From Halopiger aswanensis (GTDB lineage: Archaea > Halobacteriota > Halobacteria > Halobacteriales > Natrialbaceae), in NCBI RefSeq assembly GCF_003610195.1, contig NZ_RAPO01000005.1:1-64000 (forward strand): DNA of 64,000 nt, written 5' to 3'. Positions 26,789 through 34,550 of this stretch are shown one piece after another. Both the position numbers and the translations under genes were made by a program. The notes below the pieces were generated by a model. It was not told where the DNA came from. It saw only the letters and a program-made list of their open reading frames with translations, and did not search any database. Positions within the stretch are counted from its first letter, which is position 1, and the number at the start of each line of letters is the position of its first letter.

Positions 26789-27034
26789 TTACTCCAATTC
26801 AACGGTACCATTCGAGGTGACCGTCACAGCATATCCTCGATACCTGAACGAAACGCGTCCGCTTCGAGTCGAGCCGTCAGTAGCAGTCGGTTCAAACAAC
26901 CGATCAAGCGCAGTAGGATCTACGACCTCGTTAAGCGGCGGTTCGAGGGCAGCCGGAGAGACGTCTTCCGCGTCTGCAATCTCTTCAAGGACGCGCAGGC
27001 TTGGCTTCGTAAACGCGGACTGAGTGTCGTTCAT
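26789..27034 (-). CDS. HalOD1 output-domain protein at the end of a sulfur operon
   Basis: An 81-residue HalOD1 domain: VLEEIADAEDVSPAALEPPL, then VVDPTALDRLFEP and the VSFRYRGYAVTVTSNGTVEL beta end. It starts 3 bases after the stop of the DsrE-like gene and so is the last member of the leftward TusA-DsrE unit. It may link that operon to signalling. Confidence 0.8.
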   Translation of the reverse strand: MNDTQSAFTKPSLRVLEEIADAEDVSPAALEPPLNEVVDPTALDRLFEPTATDGSTRSGRVSFRYRGYAVTVTSNGTVELE

Positions 27035-27037
27035 CGA

Positions 27038-27628
27038 TCAGACGAGGAGCTGGATGTCGGACTCAGCCATGTGTTGCAGCGCGGTAGCTGCGCCGACGCC
27101 GGTCGTAACGCCGTCGTAGAAGTCGTCCTCGTCGTAATCCATCAGCTCTATCGTCATCTGACAGGCCTGCAGATCGACGCCGCTCTCGAGGGAGAGATCG
27201 ATCAACTCCTCGATGGTGGCGGTCCCGTTCTCGTCGATTTTCTTCTGCATCATTTTCGTGGCCATGGTATCCATACCCGGTAGTGCAGCGACGGCGTTCG
27301 GCACCGGCATGTTCGGGTTGCCGACGGCGCTCAGCTTGAGGTCCTTCGACTTCTCCTCGTGAAGGATGTCGAGCCCCCAGAACGTGTGGAAGACGACGAC
27401 GTCCCAGCCGAAGGCGGCCGCCGTGCTCGCGAGGATCAGCGGCGGGTACGCCATGTCGAAGCTGCCCTGCGTGGCGACGATCGTCATTTTCTTCTGATCG
27501 TCGCCCTCGTCAAGATCAGCGACAGACTCCTCGAGTTCGTCGACGCGCTCGCGTAGTGCCTGTAACTCGGCGGCATCGATTTCAACATCGACGTCGTCGA
27601 CGGAGGCCGATTGGTTGTCCGTACTCAT
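27038..27628 (-). CDS. DsrE/DsrF/DrsH-like sulfur carrier protein
   Basis: A 196-residue protein with an N-terminal helical leader (AAELQALRERVDELEESVAD) and a DsrE-like domain from about 48: KMTIVATQGSFDMAYPPLIL, FHTFWGLDIL, and VDLQACQMTIELM containing the conserved cysteine (about 156) that carries a persulfide in DsrE2-type proteins. It overlaps the TusA stop by one base (TAATG), and TusA-DsrE pairs pass sulfane sulfur between one another in sulfur oxidisers. Its role here in thiosulfate or polysulfide handling is inferred from family and context. Confidence 0.88.
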   Translation of the reverse strand: MSTDNQSASVDDVDVEIDAAELQALRERVDELEESVADLDEGDDQKKMTIVATQGSFDMAYPPLILASTAAAFGWDVVVFHTFWGLDILHEEKSKDLKLSAVGNPNMPVPNAVAALPGMDTMATKMMQKKIDENGTATIEELIDLSLESGVDLQACQMTIELMDYDEDDFYDGVTTGVGAATALQHMAESDIQLLV

Positions 27629-27873
27629 TATTCGGTCTTCTTCACGTAGTGGGTGTACAGATCGTCCTCCTCGACTTGGTCAAGGAGTTCGACACCATCG
27701 GTACCCTCGGCCCACCCGCGGATATCGCTCATGCTGCCCGAGTCCGTCGCGACGACTTCGAGCACGTCGCCTTCCTCGAGATCGTCAATCGCCTGCTTGG
27801 TCTTCACGATGGGCATCGGGCACGACTGTCCTTTCACGTCCAGCGTTTCGGTGGTCTGGTATTCCGAACTCAT
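27628..27873 (-). CDS. tusA: TusA-family sulfurtransferase
   Basis: An 81-residue protein with the signature GQSCPMPIVKTKQAI, in which Cys18 is the persulfide-carrying residue, and a beta-alpha-beta-alpha-beta fold ending YTHYVKKTE. It delivers sulfane sulfur to a partner, here probably the DsrE-like protein encoded immediately downstream. The promoter lies in the intergenic region shared with the divergent rhodanese-MBL gene. A second TusA is at 52364-52603. Confidence 0.93.
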   Translation of the reverse strand: MSSEYQTTETLDVKGQSCPMPIVKTKQAIDDLEEGDVLEVVATDSGSMSDIRGWAEGTDGVELLDQVEEDDLYTHYVKKTE

Positions 27874-28116
27874 AGTTTCTTGTGCCCCGTATTGGAGCTA
27901 TCATACAATATCGTCCCCATCCATAAAAGAGCATCGGTTATTGCGCAATATACAACATTCCGATTTACTCGAATAGCGCCCTAATTCCACTAGTAACGCG
28001 TGTATGCGCGTATACTAGCTGTAGTCCTTTTCTATTCCCGAGTGTTGTATTGTGGGTTGTGGGGAATACTATACAAACCCTTAAGTGCCAGCAGCCGATA
28101 CTGAGTACTGTACAAC
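27874..28116. promoter_or_regulatory. Divergent promoter with ACAATAY elements
   Basis: This intergenic region drives TusA leftward and the rhodanese-MBL gene rightward. ACAATAT lies at 27905-27911 and CAATATAC with a GCGCAATA core at 27941-27956. GTATTGT (reverse of ACAATAC) is at 28047-28053, followed by a TATA-like ACTATACAAA at 28068-28077. TTTTATGG near 27920 may be the leftward TATA box. The same heptamer recurs upstream of other sulfur genes in the window. Confidence 0.6.
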
Positions 28117-29310
28117 ATGGACGACATGGATCTCCCAATGCCGGACGTCGAAGTCGAATCAGTTACTCCTACCGAATTAAAGGCCAGCATCGACGCAGGC
28201 GAGGACGTCACGCTCCTCGACACCCGTATGGAGTCAGACTTCGAAGAGTGGCATATCGACGGTAAGAACGTCGAGACGATCAATATCCCATACTTCGAGT
28301 TCCTCGAGGACGAGATCGACGACGACGTTCTTGCACAGATTCCCGACGACCGCGATATAACGGCCCTCTGTGCGAAGGGTGGCTCGAGCGAGTACGTCGC
28401 CGCGACGCTGAAAGAGCGCGGCTACGATATCGACCACTTAGAAGAGGGGATGAACGGCTGGGCGCGCATTTACGAGCGTGTCGAGGTCGAGCGCTACGCC
28501 GGTGCCGGGACGCTCTATCAGTACCAGCGTCCCTCGAGCGGCTGTCTCGGCTACCTCGTCGTCGACGGCGGCGAGGCGGCCGTGATCGATCCGCTGCGCG
28601 CGTTCACTGATCGATACCTCGAGGACGTCGACGAACTCGACGCCGACCTGAAGTACGCGATCGACACGCACATTCACGCCGACCACATCTCGGGCGTCCG
28701 CGAACTCGACGAGAAAGGGGTAGAAGGCGTCATCCCCGAAGCGTCGGTCGACCGTGGCGTCACCTACTCCGACAAACTAACCCTAGCCGCAGACGGCGAC
28801 GAGTTTGAGGTCGGCAATGCGACGATCGAGACGGTCTACACGCCTGGTCACACTTCCGGGATGACGTCGTACCTGATCGACGACTCGCTGCTGGCAACCG
28901 GTGACGGCCTGTTCGTCGAGAGCGTCGCTCGCCCCGACTTGGAGGAGGGTGACGAGGGTGCCGAAGACGCTGCTAAACAGCTCTACGAGTCGCTCCAGGA
29001 GCGCGTGCTGACTCTGCCCGACGATACGCTGATCGGCGGCGCGCACTTCAGCGACTCCGCTGAGCCCGCCGACGACGGCACTTACACGGCACCGATTAGC
29101 CAGCTCACGGAAGAGATGGATGCCCTGACGATGGACGAAGACGAGTTCGTCGAACTGATCCTCTCGGACATGCCGCCTCGTCCGGCCAACTACGAGGACA
29201 TCATCCCGACGAACCTCGGCCAGCAGGAGGCCGACGACGAGGAGGCATTCGAACTCGAGCTCGGCCCGAACAACTGCGCGGCCAGCCAGGAATCGCTGGC
29301 GGGTGACTAA
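28117..29310 (+). CDS. Rhodanese-metallo-beta-lactamase fusion, persulfide dioxygenase-like
   Basis: A 397-residue protein. The rhodanese domain occupies 15-120 with active-site Cys85 (ALCAKGGSSEY). The metallo-beta-lactamase domain follows with the metal motif THIHADH (His185, His187, Asp189, His190) and TPGHTSGM. The C-terminal tail (ELGPNNCAASQESLAGD) has one more cysteine. In bacteria such fusions, or an inverse fusion in PRF proteins, oxidise or transfer persulfide sulfur. Here it starts the operon with YeeE-like transporters, so it probably processes imported thiosulfate or persulfide. The rhodanese-first order differs from the usual dioxygenase-rhodanese fusion. Confidence 0.88.
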   Translation: MDDMDLPMPDVEVESVTPTELKASIDAGEDVTLLDTRMESDFEEWHIDGKNVETINIPYFEFLEDEIDDDVLAQIPDDRDITALCAKGGSSEYVAATLKERGYDIDHLEEGMNGWARIYERVEVERYAGAGTLYQYQRPSSGCLGYLVVDGGEAAVIDPLRAFTDRYLEDVDELDADLKYAIDTHIHADHISGVRELDEKGVEGVIPEASVDRGVTYSDKLTLAADGDEFEVGNATIETVYTPGHTSGMTSYLIDDSLLATGDGLFVESVARPDLEEGDEGAEDAAKQLYESLQERVLTLPDDTLIGGAHFSDSAEPADDGTYTAPISQLTEEMDALTMDEDEFVELILSDMPPRPANYEDIIPTNLGQQEADDEEAFELELGPNNCAASQESLAGD

Positions 29311-29315
29311 TCACC

Positions 29316-29828
29316 GTGCTCGAGATCGCAATGCTCGCCGAACTCGTCGCCCTGGGTCAGGTAGTGCCCGCCGAGCCGTTTCCCAACGGCATCTCCCGAT
29401 ACGCGATCGGGGGCCTGCTCGTCGGCCTCGGTGCGGTCGTCATCTATCTCGGGACGGGAATCGCCGCGGGCGCGAGTACGTTCCTCGAGTCGACGCTGTC
29501 GTACGTCTCGGATCAGTCGCGGTTCAAGCAGTACCGCGCCTCTCGAGACTGGCGCGTCGTCTTCACGCTCGGGATCATCTTGGGAGCGGCGGTCTATGCC
29601 GTCGTCTGGCAGGGTAGCACGTGGACGACCGATGTCCAGCCCTGGCGGCTCTTGATCGGTGGCGTCCTCGTCGGGATAGGGACGCGCGTCGGCAAGGGCT
29701 GTACGTCGGGCCACGGCGTCTGCGGCGTCGGCTCGGCCTCGAGAACGTCGATCGTCGGCGTGATCACATTCCTGACGGTCGCGATCGTGACTGCGCAGTT
29801 CGTACAGGCTATGGGGGTGAGTCCGTAA
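29316..29828 (+). CDS. YeeE/YedE-type thiosulfate permease half 1
   Basis: A 170-residue polytopic protein, GTG start (ATG at 29331 possible). It has about four to five membrane helices and the motif GTRVGKGCTSGHGVCGVG, whose two cysteines correspond to the thiosulfate-handling cysteines of YeeE/TsuA. It begins 5 bases after the rhodanese-MBL gene and is followed after 1 base by a second half-transporter, so the two halves likely make one permease. Confidence 0.88.
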   Translation: MLEIAMLAELVALGQVVPAEPFPNGISRYAIGGLLVGLGAVVIYLGTGIAAGASTFLESTLSYVSDQSRFKQYRASRDWRVVFTLGIILGAAVYAVVWQGSTWTTDVQPWRLLIGGVLVGIGTRVGKGCTSGHGVCGVGSASRTSIVGVITFLTVAIVTAQFVQAMGVSP

Positions 29829-29829
29829 C

Positions 29830-30291
29830 GTGACCCGGAATCGCCATCCGCTGTTCATGCCGCTGATCCTCGTCGGCGGCCTGATCTTCGGTTTCGGACT
29901 GGCCTACAGCCACATGGCCCGACCGGAGGTCGTACTGGACTTCCTCCAGTTCGACGACTTCGGCCTGCCGTTCGTCATGTTCGGCGCGGCGATCGTTTCC
30001 GGGATCGCCTTCGCCGTGATGCCCCGGATCCGAGACGGCGCACCGCTGACGGGCGATCGGTACGAACGCCGGCTGAAGCCGTTCGACCGGAACGTCCTGA
30101 TCGGCGGCGCGATCTTCGGCGTTGGCTGGGGCCTGTCGGGAATCTGTCCTGGTGCGGCTTACGCCAGCCTCGGGATCGGGAACGTCACCATCCTGTGGGC
30201 GCTCGTCGGTATGTTCGCCGGCGCGTACCTACAGGGAGTCTGGCGTAGCAAGCGAAGCGCAGCCGAATCGGCCCCGGCAGGTGCCGACTAA
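29830..30291 (+). CDS. YeeE/YedE-type permease half 2 (DUF6691-like)
   Basis: A 153-residue membrane protein with GTG start, four helices and the second cysteine motif GWGLSGICPGAAYASLG. It is the companion of the preceding gene; in full-length YeeE the two halves are fused. It should complete a pathway for thiosulfate or another sulfane-sulfur compound across the membrane. Confidence 0.87.
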   Translation: MTRNRHPLFMPLILVGGLIFGFGLAYSHMARPEVVLDFLQFDDFGLPFVMFGAAIVSGIAFAVMPRIRDGAPLTGDRYERRLKPFDRNVLIGGAIFGVGWGLSGICPGAAYASLGIGNVTILWALVGMFAGAYLQGVWRSKRSAAESAPAGAD

Positions 30292-30336
30292 CACCGCTCG
30301 AATTTCGGGACCGAATCCGCAGCTTTCTGTACACCG

Positions 30337-31509
30337 ATGGAACTGACCACAATACTGCTGTTCGCCACCGCCGCCGTCGCAAGCCTGTTTATGGCGTGGG
30401 TTATCGGCGCCGGCTCGAGCGGCGCAACGCCATTTGCACCGGCCGTCGGGGCGAACGCGATTTCGACGATGAAGGCGGCGTTTCTCGTCGGTCTCCTCGG
30501 CTTCGCCGGCGCAGTGACACAGGGTGCAAGCGTCTCGGAAGCCGTCGGTCGGGGTCTCGTCGAGGGTGTCACGCTCCCGACTGCTGGGGTTATCGTCGTG
30601 TTGCTGCTCGGCGCTGGCCTGATGGCGATCGGGATCTACACTGGGTACCCGATCGCGACCGCGTTCACCGTAACCGGGTCGGTCATCGGCGTCGGCTTTG
30701 CGCTCGGCGGCGATCCCGCTTGGGGAAAGTACGCCGAAATCGGCGCAGTCTGGGTACTCACGCCGTTCGTGGGCGGCGGCATCGCTTACGGGCTTGCCAG
30801 CATCCTTCCCCGGCCCGACGTCCCCGAAGACGTCAGCGTCCCGATTCTCGCCGGCATCGTTGGTATCGTAGTCGCAAATCTCGAGTTCTCGTTTTGCTCG
30901 TCAGTCGGGGGAACGCTCGCCGCCGCCGGGGCTACGCTGGTTCCCATCGACGGCGCCGCCGCCACAGTCGCAATCTCGATCAGTAGTGGCGCCGTCGCTG
31001 CGGCTGTCGTTCGCTGGGACGTCGGTCGCGATCAGATTGGTGGTCTGCGTCGATTCGTGATCTCACTAGGCGCACTCGTGGCGTTCTCGGCTGGCGCGAG
31101 TCAGGTCGGGCTGGCCGTCGGCCCGCTGTTCCCGCTACTCGAGGACCTGCCGACGGTGTCGCCGATCGCGGTCCTGTTCGGCGGCGGTGTCGGAATTCTC
31201 GTCGGCTCGTGGACGAGCGCACCGCGGATGATCAAGTCGATCTCACAGGAATACGCGTCGCTGGGGCCGCGCCGATCGATTTCGACGCTCGTCCCCTCGT
31301 TTCTCATCGCACAAACGGCGGTGCTACTGGGAGTGCCGGTCTCGTTCAACGAGATCATCGTCAGCGCCATCGTTGGCAGCGGCGCCGCGGTCGCCGGCAG
31401 CGCTGGCGTCAGTCCGCGAAAGTTGGGCTACACCGTGGCCGCCTGGCTCGGCTCGTTCGTGCTCGCGTTCGGGCTCGGCTACGGCTCGATGCTGCTTCTA
31501 GCACGTTGA
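30337..31509 (+). CDS. PiT-family permease, candidate sulfate or thiosulfate carrier
   Basis: A 390-residue permease of the inorganic phosphate transporter (PiT) fold, with two inverted halves containing GSSGATPFAPAVGANAISTM and GTPVSFNEIIVSAIVGSG-like motifs. At least ten membrane helices are visible. It is 45 bases after the YeeE pair and transcribed with it. Because CysP sulfate permeases belong to the same superfamily, I infer a sulfur oxyanion as substrate, with phosphate as the alternative. Confidence 0.8.
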   Translation: MELTTILLFATAAVASLFMAWVIGAGSSGATPFAPAVGANAISTMKAAFLVGLLGFAGAVTQGASVSEAVGRGLVEGVTLPTAGVIVVLLLGAGLMAIGIYTGYPIATAFTVTGSVIGVGFALGGDPAWGKYAEIGAVWVLTPFVGGGIAYGLASILPRPDVPEDVSVPILAGIVGIVVANLEFSFCSSVGGTLAAAGATLVPIDGAAATVAISISSGAVAAAVVRWDVGRDQIGGLRRFVISLGALVAFSAGASQVGLAVGPLFPLLEDLPTVSPIAVLFGGGVGILVGSWTSAPRMIKSISQEYASLGPRRSISTLVPSFLIAQTAVLLGVPVSFNEIIVSAIVGSGAAVAGSAGVSPRKLGYTVAAWLGSFVLAFGLGYGSMLLLAR

Positions 31510-31606
31510 AAGCAGATACGTTCGACACCCTTGAGACAACATCCGTTTCTACCAGATCGCAGTTAGAGCAGCGGGTTACGGAAAATCAAGGAGTAAGCTC
31601 CTCCCA

Positions 31607-31810
31607 TCAGGGCGGGCTCTCAGACGAATCCCATTGAGCTGCCAGCACTTCCGTCGCCTCAAATTGTCGCCAACTGCCTCCAAGTCGGAACTGTCCCTCC
31701 ATCGTCATCGCCACCCGACGAGCGATCGGGGTCCCTAGAGCGATAGCGTGGCGGAGATACCGGGATGCAGGCGACGAGAGGTCGGCAACTGACTCCAGAT
31801 CGAACGTCAT
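31607..31810 (-). pseudogene. Truncated DUF6544 protein gene
   Basis: The 67-residue frame reads LSSPASRYLRHAIALGTPIA, then RRVAMTMEGQFRLGGSWRQF, matching the N-terminal part of DUF6544 proteins, which are normally around 200-280 residues long. It stops after LAAQWDSSESPP. The missing C-terminal two thirds and the adjacent solitary IS-like end at 32078 suggest deletion. No other part of the family was found nearby. Confidence 0.5.
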
Positions 31811-32077
31811 ACCAGTGGCGTGGTCAATTGCAAGTGACTCTCAATACGACCGGGCCACTCTCATCACGGAACCGGACGACTCCCAATAGCTCACTGATGC
31901 CTGCTAATGCGACTCCGATGCGGCGTCCGGTAATCAGGTCACTCATACGGTCTCGTCCGTCATTCAATTACACAACAGATCCCATATTCTGAACTCCGCA
32001 ACAAGGATACCCTGAACCGTTCGACCGACTCCTCTGCGATGAAGAGGGTACTTCTGAATCCCAATTCTATGTAGTTC

Positions 32078-32089
32078 AACAGAGCCGCT
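32078..32089. repeat. Solitary IS-like end TTCAACAGAGCC
   Basis: TTCAACAGAGCC is the reverse complement of GGCTCTGTTGAA, the terminal sequence also seen at 34348-34359 and, with long extension, at both ends of the HEPN-bearing element (58419-59419). It reads as a right-hand end whose left counterpart is missing. It overlaps the noncoding stretch between the PiT gene and hemD. Confidence 0.5.
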
Positions 32090-32091
32090 TA

Positions 32092-32826
32092 TTATTGTCT
32101 TCCTTGGACGTGATTCACCGTAGCCTCAGCAAGTCGTGTAAAATCTACTGTATCCGGAATGACGTTGACAGTTCCCCCGTTTTTGCGAACAGCTCGCTCC
32201 GTTGGTGGTCCGATTGCACCAACAACTGTCTCTTCTAGCCTGCATCGGAGTGCAGCGACAACATCACGTTCGGTAGCGATCTTGAAGAAGTGGTCAACCG
32301 TCTTTGGCGAGGTGAATAGTATCCCGTCCAGCTCACCGTCCACGGCGAGAGAGATAGACTGTCCTGCAGTGCTCGGACACTTCAAGCGATAGAGCTGCGT
32401 TTCGTGAACGGCTGCACCAGCATCTTCCAAGCCTTGAATCAAGACATCACTTCCATGTGCGCTTCGTACAATCTCGACAGTATTCCCCTCAACTTCGCCT
32501 GCTAATTCCTTGACGAGCCCTTCAGAAGTGAACGTCGAGGGGAGCACATCAACTGAATATCCGTGATTTTGCAACGCGGTCGCAGTCTGACGACCGACAG
32601 CACACACCGTTTCCCCGTCTTGATGCCATCCATGTTCCACAGCGAGTTCCACCCCGGTCTTACTGGTGAAGATACAATACTCCGCCTGACGAGGCCGCTG
32701 CCCGGTCGGACAGATGGTTAGCATCGGATCTGCGACGGGTGAGACACCCAGTGATTGAAGACACTGGACAGCCTCGTCAATACGAGTATCATCAGGCCGG
32801 AGGGCAGCCACCTTCGGCTTCGACAT
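32092..32826 (-). CDS. hemD: Uroporphyrinogen-III synthase
   Basis: A 244-residue protein of the HemD fold. It shows AALRPDDTRIDEAVQCLQSL at the N-terminus, IFTSKTGVELAVEHGW, VCAVGRQTATALQNHGY, then LPSTFTSEGLVKEL, LFTSPKTVDHFF and VGAIGPPTERAVRKNG. These are the loops that line the substrate cleft. It cyclises hydroxymethylbilane to uroporphyrinogen III for heme, siroheme and cobamide synthesis. It is transcribed alone or with a doubtful 59-codon frame upstream, away from other tetrapyrrole genes, so it may be an extra copy serving siroheme in sulfur metabolism. Confidence 0.85.
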   Translation of the reverse strand: MSKPKVAALRPDDTRIDEAVQCLQSLGVSPVADPMLTICPTGQRPRQAEYCIFTSKTGVELAVEHGWHQDGETVCAVGRQTATALQNHGYSVDVLPSTFTSEGLVKELAGEVEGNTVEIVRSAHGSDVLIQGLEDAGAAVHETQLYRLKCPSTAGQSISLAVDGELDGILFTSPKTVDHFFKIATERDVVAALRCRLEETVVGAIGPPTERAVRKNGGTVNVIPDTVDFTRLAEATVNHVQGRQ

Positions 32827-32835
32827 AGTAGCTAG

Positions 32836-33015
32836 TCAAACACTGACCGCCTTGGGTGTATCGAGAATCACGCGGTCGATTCCGAGTTCTTCAAACCCCT
32901 TGTCAAGGTATTCAATCGTATGAACAACGACGACCCTCACAACCAGGTCGTCCCTGGGAGTGACGAGGAACTTCGCACCCCGGATGTTCGCGGCTACGAC
33001 TTCCGATTTTATCAT
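32836..33015 (-). CDS. Doubtful 59-residue frame upstream of hemD
   Basis: Leftward ATG at 33015 gives MIKSEVVAANIRGAKFLVTP, then RDDLVVRVVVVHTIEYLDKG and a helical end LGIDRVILDTPKAVSV, ending 9 bases before the hemD start. The composition is protein-like, but its first 32 codons lie antisense to the deoxyhypusine synthase remnant on the other strand, so part of the open frame may be a shadow of that ancestry. No family recognised. Confidence 0.3.
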   Translation of the reverse strand: MIKSEVVAANIRGAKFLVTPRDDLVVRVVVVHTIEYLDKGFEELGIDRVILDTPKAVSV

Positions 33016-33024
33016 AGGCTTTAG
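32920..33024 (+). pseudogene. N-terminal remnant of deoxyhypusine synthase
   Basis: A 34-codon frame contains VVPGSDEELRTPDVRGYDFR, which matches VVPGSDDELSTADVRGYDFR at the start of the intact deoxyhypusine synthase at 42803-43780 with only three differences in 20 residues. The match then ends in a stop (FYHRL). This is the stump of a second deoxyhypusine synthase gene whose remaining 290 codons are gone. Confidence 0.7.
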
Positions 33025-33090
33025 CCATATTTGACGCTGTATCTAGTACCCAAACGCTAGGAGATTCGATGTGCGTCGGCACGGCCTCCG

Positions 33091-33405
33091 TCACAGGGCG
33101 GCACGAAACATGACGATGGCTCCGACGCCGGTGACCAGCGCAAGCAGGATGTTCTCGGTCTTCCACGCGACGGCGGCGACGACACCGCCAGCGAGCCACT
33201 CTGGCGGACCGCCACTGGCCAGTTCCGGACCGAGAACGGCGACGATGATGGCACCGGGCAGCACCTCCAGACTAGCCTCGACTCGGTCGCTAATCTCGAC
33301 GTGTGTAAGCAACCACAGTCCGCCACCCTTCGTGAGATAGGTGACAACGGACATGGCGGCGATGACAGCGACCACGACCGGGTCGAGTGTGAACATATCA
33401 GCCAC
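33091..33405 (-). CDS. azlD: AzlD-type branched-chain amino acid exporter subunit
   Basis: A 104-residue protein (GTG start) with four hydrophobic helices and AzlD features VVTYLTKGGGLWLLTH and LEVLPGAIIVAVLGPELASG. It pairs with AzlC, encoded just upstream with an 8-base overlap. The two form an exporter for branched-chain amino acids or analogues. Confidence 0.88.
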   Translation of the reverse strand: MADMFTLDPVVVAVIAAMSVVTYLTKGGGLWLLTHVEISDRVEASLEVLPGAIIVAVLGPELASGGPPEWLAGGVVAAVAWKTENILLALVTGVGAIVMFRAAL

Positions 33406-34168
33406 GGCGAATCACCTCCACGATAGCAGCCGCGCCGCCGCCTGCGATGACATGCCACTGCCCGGACAGTACCTGGGCGGTGACTAGTGCCGTCACCAAC
33501 GCTACCGCCCACGGGACCACCGTTGACGACCCGTCCCACAGCTCAACCGCGAGCGCGATAAACGTCGCGGCGAGGATAAAGTCCAGTCCGAACATGGCAG
33601 GGTCGTCTATCACGCCTCCGACAGCGACGCCCACGACTGACGAAACGACCCAGAACACCCACATCGCTAGTCCACTTCCGAGTAGAAACGCGCCGCGCCG
33701 ACTCCCAGACGTGAGATCGCGGATCGTTAGCGCCCAGTTCTCATCGGCCATGAAGAACAGACTGAGGTAGGACCGTGTCGCGGACAGGTGTCGAAACCAG
33801 GGTCGCAGGGCCGCTCCCATCAACGAATACCGAAGATTTACTGCGAAGACCGCGAGCACGATCGTCGCCGCCGGAATAGGGTCTGACCATAATTCGACGG
33901 CAATAATCTGTGACGCACCGGCGAGGACGGTTGCGCTCATCAACGCCGTCTCCGCGACGGTCAGTCCAGCACGATCTGCGAGAACGCCGAATGCGATTCC
34001 ATAGCCGGCAACGCCGAGCGCGACCGGGACGCAAGTGACAAATCCAGTCCGTATCCCGTCCCAGTTGAACGTCACCTCGTCGGCGGCGTCGTCCGCCAAC
34101 TCATCCGGTTCGTCCGGGACCAATTCTACTCCCGATTCTTCCGTGTTGGGTTGCTTGTTACTTGTCAT
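33398..34168 (-). CDS. azlC: AzlC-family permease
   Basis: A 256-residue protein with an acidic N-terminal 35 residues, then seven or more membrane helices and the AzlC motifs VPVALGVAGYGIAFGVLADR, LMSATVLAGASQIIAVEL and AVNLRYSLMGAALRPW. Together with AzlD it exports branched-chain amino acids. No regulator of the AzlB type is adjacent. Confidence 0.9.
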   Translation of the reverse strand: MTSNKQPNTEESGVELVPDEPDELADDAADEVTFNWDGIRTGFVTCVPVALGVAGYGIAFGVLADRAGLTVAETALMSATVLAGASQIIAVELWSDPIPAATIVLAVFAVNLRYSLMGAALRPWFRHLSATRSYLSLFFMADENWALTIRDLTSGSRRGAFLLGSGLAMWVFWVVSSVVGVAVGGVIDDPAMFGLDFILAATFIALAVELWDGSSTVVPWAVALVTALVTAQVLSGQWHVIAGGGAAAIVEVIRRG

Positions 34169-34550
34169 CGTGATGATTCGCGTTCTATCGCCAATCTGAG
34201 GAGACTACAAAGGCAGATCAGATCGCGATCTCCGGTTTCAAACTAGTTCCCGTTCAGCCAACTAGCTTCCGATTCTAGACTGCCTCGCTGACGTGTGGTC
34301 CTGCAAATGTACGACGTAACGTATCGTCTGTCTTTATCCACTCTATCGGCTCTGTTGAATCCTTCAACGTTGACACCGGGAAGAGTGATGCCTCCGTCTA
34401 GATTACACGAATCCGATATAAACTTAGCTTCTCAGCAAACCGCATGACGGTGAGAGAATTCCACATAGCCGGAACTTCTCATATTAGTTTAATTCGTTTT
34501 AGGGAATGGATATTGATGGGGAAAAGAACGGGACACGGCGAGGCGTGTGG
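34169..34550. other. Intergenic stretch with a solitary IS-like end
   Basis: 382 bases between AzlC and the convergently placed wHTH gene. GGCTCTGTTGAA at 34348-34359 is identical to the terminal dozen of the HEPN-bearing element. AT-rich TATA-like sequences (CGATATAAACTTAGC near 34420) follow. I see no gene. Confidence 0.45.
34348..34359. repeat. Solitary IS-like end GGCTCTGTTGAA
   Basis: Exact match to the right-hand terminus of the 58419-59419 element and inverse of the end at 32078-32089. It reads as a left-hand end, but no matching right end was seen downstream. It probably marks a former insertion or deletion end point. Confidence 0.5.
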
